A stretch of DNA of 64,000 bases, taken from positions 1 to 64,000 of the forward strand of contig JAAZVY010000002.1 of assembly GCA_018623195.1 (NCBI GenBank), in the 5' to 3' direction. The translations under genes were made by a program, and so were the position numbers. Positions within the stretch are counted from its first letter, which is position 1. Every line of letters begins with the position of its first letter. This document shows positions 56,101-61,833 of this stretch, in pieces. The DNA comes from Flavobacteriaceae bacterium. Lineage in GTDB: Bacteria > Bacteroidota > Bacteroidia > Flavobacteriales > Flavobacteriaceae. A model generated the notes under the pieces. The model was not told the DNA's origin, did not search any database, and saw only the letters and a program-made list of their open reading frames with translations.

Positions 56101-56742
56101 ATGAAAAAACCACTGGTACTAGGTATCTTATTTATTCTACCCTTGGTGATCTATCTTTTCTTCGCCTCAGGGGTGAACCGATTCGGACGTTTACCTGTGT
56201 TGACAGATAGCTTTGCATCAGAAACGGTTTTGTTGTCCTCTGAAAAGGAGGCAATGGATCTTTTTCAGAATAAGATCACTGTACTTTCTTTTCTAGGGGA
56301 AGAGGTGGAGCTAATGAAAGGCTATCTATTTAATTTCAATCAGAAAATTTACAAACGATTTTACGAGTTTAATGACTTTCAAACACTCCTAGTCGCTTAT
56401 CCCAGTCAGAAAGTTGCTGTCGAACAATTGTTGTTAGAGTTGGGCCAAATTACAGACACTAGTCGCTATAAGATTCTTTATCTTGATGAATCCGATTCGA
56501 TACGACTGTTTGATGCCTTAAAGAGCCAAGGAGAATTAAGCTCAGGTAGTTCTCCTCTGGTTTATATTATTGACAAGAATGGTTCGCTCAGAGGAAGAAC
56601 AGATGATGAGGATGAAGGAGTTCTATACGGTTATGATATCAGATCGGTAGCGGTCTTGAATAACAAGATGGAGGATGATGTAAAGGTCTTGCTCGCTGAA
56701 TACCGCCTAGCTTTAAAAAAGAATTATGCCGACCGCAAGTAA
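56101..56742 (+). CDS. Membrane-anchored SCO/thioredoxin-like protein without cysteines
   Basis: A 213-residue protein with one N-terminal membrane helix (about 3-23) and a periplasmic domain that looks like a distant thioredoxin/SCO fold: KITVLSFLGEEVELMKGYL stands where SCO proteins have FFFTTCPTICP, and SPLVYIIDKNGSLRGR resembles the strand after the active site. It has no cysteine, so it cannot bind copper through a CxxxC site or act in thiol exchange. I use the ATG giving MKKPLVLG, since the longer start lies in the terminator. Its end overlaps the start of the true SCO gene, so the two are coupled and may act together in CuA or CuB assembly. Confidence 0.75.
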   Translation: MKKPLVLGILFILPLVIYLFFASGVNRFGRLPVLTDSFASETVLLSSEKEAMDLFQNKITVLSFLGEEVELMKGYLFNFNQKIYKRFYEFNDFQTLLVAYPSQKVAVEQLLLELGQITDTSRYKILYLDESDSIRLFDALKSQGELSSGSSPLVYIIDKNGSLRGRTDDEDEGVLYGYDIRSVAVLNNKMEDDVKVLLAEYRLALKKNYADRK

Positions 56743-57490
56743 ATCGAACAAAAAGACCACCTATTTATGGGTGTCAATCATCGTTTTCATCTTTGGGATA
56801 GTTACTATCCCTAGCTTAGTATCTCGCATAAAAAATGGAACGATCACTGATAACAATCGATTGACTTTAACCCCTGAGGTATTGTATGGTTCTTCGGAAG
56901 AATCTCTTGCTTATTTAATGGGGCCTGATGGTGCCCGTCAAATTCCGGATTTTAGTTTTACAGATCAAAACGGGAATATCTTGTCTCCTGATGATCTAAA
57001 GGGAAAAGTCGTTGTTCTTGACTTTTTCTTCACGACCTGTCCAACTATTTGCCCAATCATGTCTCAGAACATAGCAGAGTTAGCAGATGAGTTTAAAGAT
57101 GACGAGGTTGCTTTTGTATCTATTAGTATTAATCCATTCTATGATACTCCTGAGCGCTTATTGAGTTATCAGAAGAAGTATTTGGCTGATTCCCATTCAT
57201 GGTTCTTGTTAACAGGAGAGCGCGAAGAAATCTATGCGCTCGCTGAACAAGGATTTTTCATGATTGCCCAAGAAGATGAGGCTGCTCCAGGTGGTTTTGA
57301 GCACTCAGGATTATTTGCTCTAATTGATTCAGAGGGATACTTTAGATCTTCTAAGGATGGTTTCGGGAATCCACTGATTTACTATCGCGGAACGATCACT
57401 CGTGAGATGGGGGTTGATTCAGATGGCGAAACTGAACAAATATCTCAGCTAGTGGCTGACATCCATAGTTTATTAAACGAAAAGAAGTAA
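56726..57490 (+). CDS. SCO1/SenC family copper assembly protein
   Basis: Periplasmic membrane-anchored copper chaperone for cytochrome oxidase. The 254 residues have an N-terminal helix (about 10-30) and a thioredoxin-like domain with the copper site CPTICP (in FFFTTCPTICPIMSQ) and a distal histidine (FEHSGLFALID). Length and motif order fit the family. It overlaps the upstream cysteine-free SCO-like gene by 17 bases and is followed after 1 base by the DUF420 gene. Confidence 0.93.
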   Translation: MPTASKSNKKTTYLWVSIIVFIFGIVTIPSLVSRIKNGTITDNNRLTLTPEVLYGSSEESLAYLMGPDGARQIPDFSFTDQNGNILSPDDLKGKVVVLDFFFTTCPTICPIMSQNIAELADEFKDDEVAFVSISINPFYDTPERLLSYQKKYLADSHSWFLLTGEREEIYALAEQGFFMIAQEDEAAPGGFEHSGLFALIDSEGYFRSSKDGFGNPLIYYRGTITREMGVDSDGETEQISQLVADIHSLLNEKK

Positions 57491-57491
57491 T

Positions 57492-58010
57492 ATGAAAGAG
57501 TCTGTAGCAAAGAAGTTAATTACGATTGTCTCTATCGCTGTTCCTGCGGTTGTTGCGATCTTGTTTGGGGTTCGACTACCCGATGTAGAACCTTTAAGTT
57601 TTTTACCACCCATTTATGCTTCAATTAACGGCTTAACTGCGCTTCTCCTCTTAGTAGCACTTTGGTCGATAAAAGCAAAAAAGATTACGCTTCACCAGAA
57701 TATCATGAAGACTTGTATAGCCCTTTCGCTTTCATTTCTTTTGATGTATGTGGCGTATCATATGACTTCAGATTCTACTCCGTTTGGGGGTGAAGGAGTA
57801 ATTAGAACAGTTTATTTTATCCTATTAGTGTCTCATATCCTGTTATCAATAATTATCATTCCCCTTGTATTGCACACTTACTTAAGAGCTTATTTGAAAG
57901 ATTTTCAAGGGCATAAAAAGCTCGCTAGGATTACCTTCCCAATCTGGCTCTATGTGGCAGTTACTGGTGTTGTAGTATACTTAATGATTTCACCCTATTA
58001 TGCCTACTAG
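57492..58010 (+). CDS. DUF420 family membrane protein
   Basis: A 172-residue membrane protein with five helices (about 9-27, 35-56, 65-88, 105-128 and 143-166). KITLHQNIMKTCIALSLSFLLMYVAYH and RTVYFILLVSHILLSI fit the DUF420 family, which is related to cytochrome oxidase assembly factors (CtaM-like) and always sits near oxidase genes. Conserved histidines in the helices (HQ, YH, SH, HTY) may bind heme or copper. It lies 1 base after SCO and overlaps the next small gene by 11 bases. Confidence 0.86.
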   Translation: MKESVAKKLITIVSIAVPAVVAILFGVRLPDVEPLSFLPPIYASINGLTALLLLVALWSIKAKKITLHQNIMKTCIALSLSFLLMYVAYHMTSDSTPFGGEGVIRTVYFILLVSHILLSIIIIPLVLHTYLRAYLKDFQGHKKLARITFPIWLYVAVTGVVVYLMISPYYAY

Positions 58011-58230
58011 AGTAAAATCGCTATTCATTTTTGGATTTTTTCTATTCTTCTTTTCAGAGGTGAGTGCTCAATGTGCTATGTGTCGGGCAGTGCTCGAATC
58101 AGGTACTGACACTTCTGCTGCCGAAGGAATTAATAATGGTATTGTCTACCTTATGGCCATCCCTTACATCCTTGTTGGAGTAGTCTTTTATGCGGTTTAT
58201 AAAAAATTGAGACCCACAAAATACTCTTAA
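58000..58230 (+). CDS. Small secreted or membrane protein with CxxC
   Basis: A 76-residue protein with a signal-like N-terminus (about 6-23, ending SEVSAQ), then CAMC (residues about 25-28) and a membrane helix (about 48-66). The gene overlaps the DUF420 gene by 11 bases, so it belongs to the oxidase assembly operon. The short QCAMC stretch right after the signal cleavage site could bind copper or heme in the periplasm. I know such small proteins next to DUF420 in Bacteroidota but no firm function. Confidence 0.72.
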   Translation: MPTRVKSLFIFGFFLFFFSEVSAQCAMCRAVLESGTDTSAAEGINNGIVYLMAIPYILVGVVFYAVYKKLRPTKYS

Positions 58231-58251
58231 ACACTGCCCTTTTTTAATGAG

Positions 58252-58275
58252 CGCTGTGATTTATAAATCGCAGCG
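58252..58275. promoter_or_regulatory. 24-bp imperfect palindrome upstream of the small regulator gene (candidate operator)
   Basis: The arms CGCTGTGATTTA and TAAATCGCAGCG are inverted repeats with one mismatch that would be a G-T pair in RNA. There is no loop and no T run after it, so it is a better operator than terminator. It lies 62 bases before the start of the winged-helix gene. Confidence 0.45.
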
Positions 58276-58337
58276 AATATAATTTCGTAAACAACTGTAT
58301 ACGAGATAGTTTGCTATTCGTTTTAAAATCATTTACG

Positions 58338-58607
58338 ATGAATAGTATTAAAAATCTACACCGATTAAAGAGATTACACCAACTCATTCGATCTGAATGC
58401 ACGGGTACTCCCTATGAACTTTCTAGACGTCTTCATATCAGCGAGCGTTTGGTTTATCTTTTGGTAGAACAGCTTAGAGACTTTGACGCACTCATTGAAT
58501 ACGATCGATCAAGACAGACCTATTATTACCGCGAATTGTTTGATTTAGAAGTGGATATTTCAGTTCGGGTTTACAATAAAGATCAGATGATTGAATTATA
58601 TCGTTGA
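58338..58607 (+). CDS. Small winged-helix (HTH_11-like) regulator
   Basis: An 89-residue protein. Residues about 3-22 form a first helix (MNSIKNLHRLKRLHQLI), 24-48 a helix-turn-helix (TGTPYELSRRLHISERLVYLLVEQL) and 55-68 a wing-like hairpin (ALIEYDRSRQTYYY), like the DNA-binding part of DeoR/HTH_11 proteins without an effector domain. I use the ATG at 58338; the ORF-track TTG adds nine residues. Such tiny HTH proteins are known to me beside bacteriocin-like peptide genes in flavobacteria. It is probably the local regulator of the peptide locus; the 24-bp palindrome upstream could be its site. Confidence 0.75.
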   Translation: MNSIKNLHRLKRLHQLIRSECTGTPYELSRRLHISERLVYLLVEQLRDFDALIEYDRSRQTYYYRELFDLEVDISVRVYNKDQMIELYR

Positions 58608-58643
58608 TCGATTTGACTGAAAGGTTATTGCATTGTCGGCTTC

Positions 58644-58651
58644 TAGTTTTG
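58644..58651 (+). promoter_or_regulatory. Promoter-like -7 element upstream of the 49-residue peptide gene
   Basis: TAGTTTTG fits TAnnTTTG and lies 11 bases before the peptide ATG at 58663. There is no TTTG at 18-19 bases; the nearest is 28 bases upstream. With the hairpin at 58830 it would define a transcript of about 200 bases. Confidence 0.42.
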
Positions 58652-58662
58652 AAACAAATTCA

Positions 58663-58812
58663 ATGATTATGTACAACACTAAGTTTAAAAAAAGTAAGCA
58701 CATTAAACCGTTAGAACCTCGATTTGAAATGGGTTGGTTCAAAAGCGGTGAAATTAGTACGAGTATTCAATCAGATGGGGATTTCACCGTCACCGGTAAG
58801 ATTCGTTTTTAA
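58663..58812 (+). CDS. 49-residue peptide, possible precursor peptide
   Basis: Too short for the ORF track. The frame reads MIMYNTKFKK and ends GDFTVTGKIRF; a second ATG lies two codons in. It is basic at the N-terminus (five Lys in residues 7-16), polar in the middle, has no cysteine, no double-glycine leader, no signal peptide and no membrane segment. Support for it being real: it fills the gap between the regulator and the secreted protein, has a promoter-like element right before it, ends one base before the next ATG, and is followed by a terminator-like hairpin 17 bases after the stop. A precursor peptide or a small regulator are both possible; I do not recognise a family. Confidence 0.55.
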   Translation: MIMYNTKFKKSKHIKPLEPRFEMGWFKSGEISTSIQSDGDFTVTGKIRF

Positions 58813-58813
58813 T

Positions 58814-59635
58814 ATGTTCGGCGCCTACCAAGCCCTCTTTCGAAGGGGGCTTATTTATATTTTATACTTAGCTAGTTTCTTTATGCTGTATGGTCAATAT
58901 TCAAATTCTATTGAGTTAGAAGAGGTCGAATTGTCGCCTGATAATCTTGTGTTCATGTTGAAATCAATACAAGAATTGCCTCAATCTGAAAGCGTTTCAA
59001 AATTTAGTCACGTGGACTATCGCGAAATATTATCTGCTGGTAGTCATTCGGTTATCACCACTGATAGAAAACTTATTTATCAATTAAATGTAGAACATCC
59101 CCTGAACTATTCGGATGCTTTTGAATCGAACTGGTGGTTAACCGATGAAAAGTGTTCTTACTCTGGAAGATACAAAGGACCGTTTCCTGATTTATCTTTT
59201 GCCGCACGCACTTTTCAATTGAGCTATTTCATAAAATTATTGGAGGATTACTTTGATCGTTTAATTGTATCTAGGGAACCTGATAAACTGGGCTTGAGTT
59301 ATCACTTTAGAGCTGATTCTAATATCTCTCAAATGAATATTTCAGGCTCTTTATTGTTTAATCATGAGAATCAATTATTAGAAATTCAGTTGTTTTTGCG
59401 ATTGAAGCCTGGAAATTCAAATCTGTCCATTGAGAGTTTGCATATAGTGAATACGTATCCTTTTAATGAGAAGTTAAGTCGTCAACAAGCGATGACTACC
59501 TATATTGATGCAAGTAATAAGAGAATTACTCAGTTCCAAGATTTTAGATTTTCTGAGGTCTTGGTCGAAGCTGACCAACTTCAATTGCCAGTGGATCATA
59601 AAAAGGCTCTAAAGCCCTCTTGTTATGAGCCCTGA
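58814..59635 (+). CDS. Secreted protein of unknown family in the peptide locus
   Basis: I do not recognise a family. I use the ATG at 58814 (273 residues) instead of 58724, because it gives a clean signal peptide (two Arg, hydrophobic core LIYILYLASFFMLYG, probable cleavage before QYSNS) and lies one base after the peptide gene's stop. The mature part is mixed alpha/beta with a conserved-looking aromatic core (NWWLTDEKCSYSGRYKGPFPDL) and two cysteines in total (at about 126 and 270). The first codons overlap a terminator-like hairpin. The end overlaps the next gene by 11 bases, so they are coupled. Probably periplasmic or outer-surface; a role in immunity or maturation is only a guess. Confidence 0.7.
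   Translation: MFGAYQALFRRGLIYILYLASFFMLYGQYSNSIELEEVELSPDNLVFMLKSIQELPQSESVSKFSHVDYREILSAGSHSVITTDRKLIYQLNVEHPLNYSDAFESNWWLTDEKCSYSGRYKGPFPDLSFAARTFQLSYFIKLLEDYFDRLIVSREPDKLGLSYHFRADSNISQMNISGSLLFNHENQLLEIQLFLRLKPGNSNLSIESLHIVNTYPFNEKLSRQQAMTTYIDASNKRITQFQDFRFSEVLVEADQLQLPVDHKKALKPSCYEP
58830..58852 (+). terminator. Terminator- or attenuator-like hairpin after the 49-residue peptide gene
   Basis: A 10-bp stem (AAGCCCTCTT with AAGGGGGCTT, one G-T pair) closes a 3-base loop and is followed by an A/T-rich stretch (ATTTATATTTTATA). It lies 17 bases after the peptide stop and inside codons 6-13 of the next gene, so it could end most transcripts while letting some through to the downstream genes. 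Confidence 0.6.
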
Positions 59636-60368
59636 ATTGGTATATGTACTTTCTCATGATAGTTCTAGTCCTTTCTATAAATCTTATGCTAGTTTGTTCA
59701 AAGGCTTTCTGTTGGATAGTATTGATAATCAAGTAATTGAAGATCTTGACATTATCGGTCATTTATTGTTTCAAATGATGATGCATATTGATCGCATCGA
59801 AGATGATCAAGCGAAAGGTATGGATATGGTTATTGCACTTCAAACAGAAGCTGCCAAGAGACTTTCGTATTATTTTCCCATTAACCATTCCTTTTGGATG
59901 CAATACGATCGAATTGCCAAAGAGTTTGCTCAACGCAAAAGACTTGATAGATTATGTCATCAGAGAAGTAGTTGGGTTAATTATGAGACTCTCGCATTAT
60001 CTCGATCAATTTATGCCGAACTAGGTTTAATAGCTCTCTTAGAATTAGGTCTACTTCAAAATCAACGATTTAATACGCTTATTAAGAGTCATAGACAATT
60101 TGTTATTGCCTTTCAGCTTTATGATGATTGTGCTGATTTCTATGAAGATCAGAGTAAGGAACAATTCAATTGGGCAATTCACAAGGCTTCTGCAAAGGGT
60201 ATTCCTCTTGATCAATTCTATCGATCTACGCTTTTTAGTGCACTAATTGATACTGTCGTTGGTCACTTGAATAATGCTGCTGAGTTGATTGAGGAATTGC
60301 CAAGAAGTGAGTATGGCTTGCTTATAAAGAAGATAAGAGACTCGGTGGATTCCCTTTACCAAGTATAA
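59625..60368 (+). CDS. Class I isoprenoid synthase-like helical protein
   Basis: A 247-residue, almost entirely alpha-helical protein without signal peptide. Two Asp-rich motifs are spaced about 110 residues apart: DRIEDDQAKGMD (56-67) and YDDCADFYED (166-175, DDxxD). This pattern resembles the two metal-binding motifs of trans-isoprenyl diphosphate synthases and class I terpene synthases, though the rest is divergent and shorter than the usual 280-350. The gene overlaps the secreted-protein gene by 11 bases and touches the M50 gene (0-base gap), so it belongs to the peptide operon. Prenylation or lipid-precursor synthesis linked to a peptide is a reasonable hypothesis, not shown. Confidence 0.65.
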   Translation: MSPELVYVLSHDSSSPFYKSYASLFKGFLLDSIDNQVIEDLDIIGHLLFQMMMHIDRIEDDQAKGMDMVIALQTEAAKRLSYYFPINHSFWMQYDRIAKEFAQRKRLDRLCHQRSSWVNYETLALSRSIYAELGLIALLELGLLQNQRFNTLIKSHRQFVIAFQLYDDCADFYEDQSKEQFNWAIHKASAKGIPLDQFYRSTLFSALIDTVVGHLNNAAELIEELPRSEYGLLIKKIRDSVDSLYQV

Positions 60369-61463
60369 ATGAATTCAAAATTATTTCATTGCCCTTTGCA
60401 CTTTGAGCTTATTTCAGGTCAAACCTATTTACTTAATGATAAGATTCAATTAGTGAGTTACGAGTTAAGTAAAGAGTTATTTGATCTGTTAACTTACTGT
60501 CGTCTCCCCAGAACCAAAGCAGAACTGATCGACGAATTATCAAAGAAATTGATCTCATCCGAGGAATGCCAAGAATTAATCTTAGAGTTAGATCTACTTA
60601 CAGGTAAAGAACAAAGGATTCGTTCTAAGGTACTTCGTCGAATAAACCATGCTGGTTTACGCGGGATAGATTTAAGGATTAATCGGTGTCAATTTTCTTG
60701 GCTCAATACCTTGAAATTATTTTCAATCGAGGTTATGGTAGGTCTCTGTCTACTTGCTATGCTATCTCTGATGGCTGTTGGAATAGTGTTGGGAAAAAGT
60801 GTCCTTGATACTCCACTGCCATTTTGGGGATTGTTATTAGTTCTGCTTAGTACTCCTATTCATGAATTAGGGCACGCTATGGCCTATAAAAGTCTGGGAG
60901 GAAGCGCTTTTAGTATAGGAGCGGGTTTCTATTTTTTTATTCCGGTTTTATTCGTTGATGTTTCATTAAGCAATTCACTTTCTAGAGCTAGCCGTTTGAA
61001 AATTAGTCTAGCAGGTGTCTATTTCGAATTGATTTGGATTTTGTTTTTACTTGGTTTTGGGTTGGCTTTTCAAATTGATTGGATGTATACAGCGATCCTT
61101 TTGATCGGTATTCAAGCCTTGTGGAATTTGAACCCATTTTTTCGATCAGATGGTTATTGGATTCTCTCTGACTTAACAAATACTCGATGGCTTTCACGAA
61201 GCAGTGCTGAAGAATTAAGGATGTTTATTAAGGCTAATAGACCTTTAAACGGGTTAGTTTTTTATGCGATTACAAGAAGTTTTTTTGTCGCTTATTGTTT
61301 TATTCATCTCATTTATCAATTCTTTTTTGCCGAAAAACGATTGGTTGAGGTCTTGATTGATTTTATTCGATCTCCTTCGATTGATCATTTTTCAGTGACA
61401 CTTATACTGCCTTTTCTGTTTGTAATATCCCTTTTTCGTTATGCTGCAAAGAGATTGCAATGA
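60369..61463 (+). CDS. M50-family membrane metalloprotease with PqqD-like N-terminus
   Basis: A 364-residue protein. Residues about 5-85 look like a PqqD/RRE-type peptide-binding domain (FELISGQTYLLNDKIQLV and SKELFDLLTYCRLPRTKAELIDEL in family form), followed by membrane helices at about 115-140, 150-175, 183-200, 212-235, 240-255 and near the C-terminus. The zinc site HELGH (165-169) and the distant NPFFRSDGYW (255-264), which supplies the Asp ligand, are both intact. Proteins of this layout occur in peptide-natural-product clusters and may cleave, export or protect against a peptide. It begins directly after the isoprenoid synthase-like gene. Confidence 0.82.
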   Translation: MNSKLFHCPLHFELISGQTYLLNDKIQLVSYELSKELFDLLTYCRLPRTKAELIDELSKKLISSEECQELILELDLLTGKEQRIRSKVLRRINHAGLRGIDLRINRCQFSWLNTLKLFSIEVMVGLCLLAMLSLMAVGIVLGKSVLDTPLPFWGLLLVLLSTPIHELGHAMAYKSLGGSAFSIGAGFYFFIPVLFVDVSLSNSLSRASRLKISLAGVYFELIWILFLLGFGLAFQIDWMYTAILLIGIQALWNLNPFFRSDGYWILSDLTNTRWLSRSSAEELRMFIKANRPLNGLVFYAITRSFFVAYCFIHLIYQFFFAEKRLVEVLIDFIRSPSIDHFSVTLILPFLFVISLFRYAAKRLQ

Positions 61464-61500
61464 GCTCGGATATCTTACCCTTCAATTCAAAAACATAACA

Positions 61501-61644
61501 ATGAAAAGAGCTTTATCAATACCTGAAATGAAAAAAGTGAGAGGTGGTTTCTTACCCTTTGTAGTCATCCTAGTTATCGATGCTACACTACTCGGTTTTA
61601 TGAGTGGATATATTTATGAATCTTTTACCAGTGATCACCAATGA
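61501..61644 (+). CDS. Double-glycine-leader peptide (bacteriocin-like precursor)
   Basis: A 47-residue peptide read from the ATG at 61501; the longer ORF-track start overlaps the M50 gene. The leader LSIPEMKKVRGG (residues 5-16) fits the double-glycine consensus LSxxEMxxVxGG exactly at its key positions, so cleavage after Gly16 is expected. The 31-residue core is one strongly hydrophobic helix (FLPFVVILVIDATLLGFMSG) with a GxxxG motif (GFMSG), a feature of class IIb two-peptide bacteriocins, and a polar tail (ESFTSDHQ). It has no cysteine. A C39 peptidase gene of the matching type lies 170 bases downstream. Membrane-active bacteriocin or signalling peptide are the main options. Confidence 0.82.
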   Translation: MKRALSIPEMKKVRGGFLPFVVILVIDATLLGFMSGYIYESFTSDHQ

Positions 61645-61754
61645 TTTTCTCTGCATTAACCAAAAAATCTCTTGAGGTGGGTCTTTTCGAGATTTTCGTT
61701 CAAAGCTTTAAAAGAGGACAAGATTTTTATCATAGAAACTGTAATCATGAATAA
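61641..61754 (+). CDS. 37-residue ORF overlapping the double-glycine peptide gene
   Basis: Too short for the ORF track. Its ATG overlaps the stop of the double-glycine peptide gene in the ATGA form, the classic sign of translational coupling, and its end overlaps the next tiny ORF by 8 bases. The product reads MIFSALTKKSLEVGLFEIF and ends HRNCNHE; it is amphipathic with one cysteine and no leader. A second peptide of a pair or an immunity-related peptide is possible, but there is no family match that I know, and the ORF could be non-coding. Confidence 0.4.
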   Translation: MIFSALTKKSLEVGLFEIFVQSFKRGQDFYHRNCNHE

Positions 61755-61833
61755 AGAATGGCAATATGGGTTAGGTTTTGTAGCAATACTTGCCCTGTTT
61801 ATAATCATTGGAAGATGGGTAGCTACCCATTAA
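61747..61833 (+). CDS. 28-residue single-helix membrane peptide
   Basis: Too short for the ORF track. It reads MNKEWQYGLGFVAILALFI and ends GRWVATH, one membrane helix with charged ends. It overlaps the 37-residue ORF by 8 bases and the C39 peptidase gene by 19 bases in another frame. The chain of overlaps and the clean hydrophobic helix favour a real gene, such as an immunity peptide, leaderless bacteriocin or small subunit of the export machinery. Its function is unknown. Confidence 0.5.
   Translation: MNKEWQYGLGFVAILALFIIIGRWVATH

Noticed and set aside
58724-58813. ORF-track start of the secreted protein at 58724
   Set aside because: The extra 30 residues overlap the 49-residue peptide frame and give no signal peptide; the ATG at 58814 gives a clean one.
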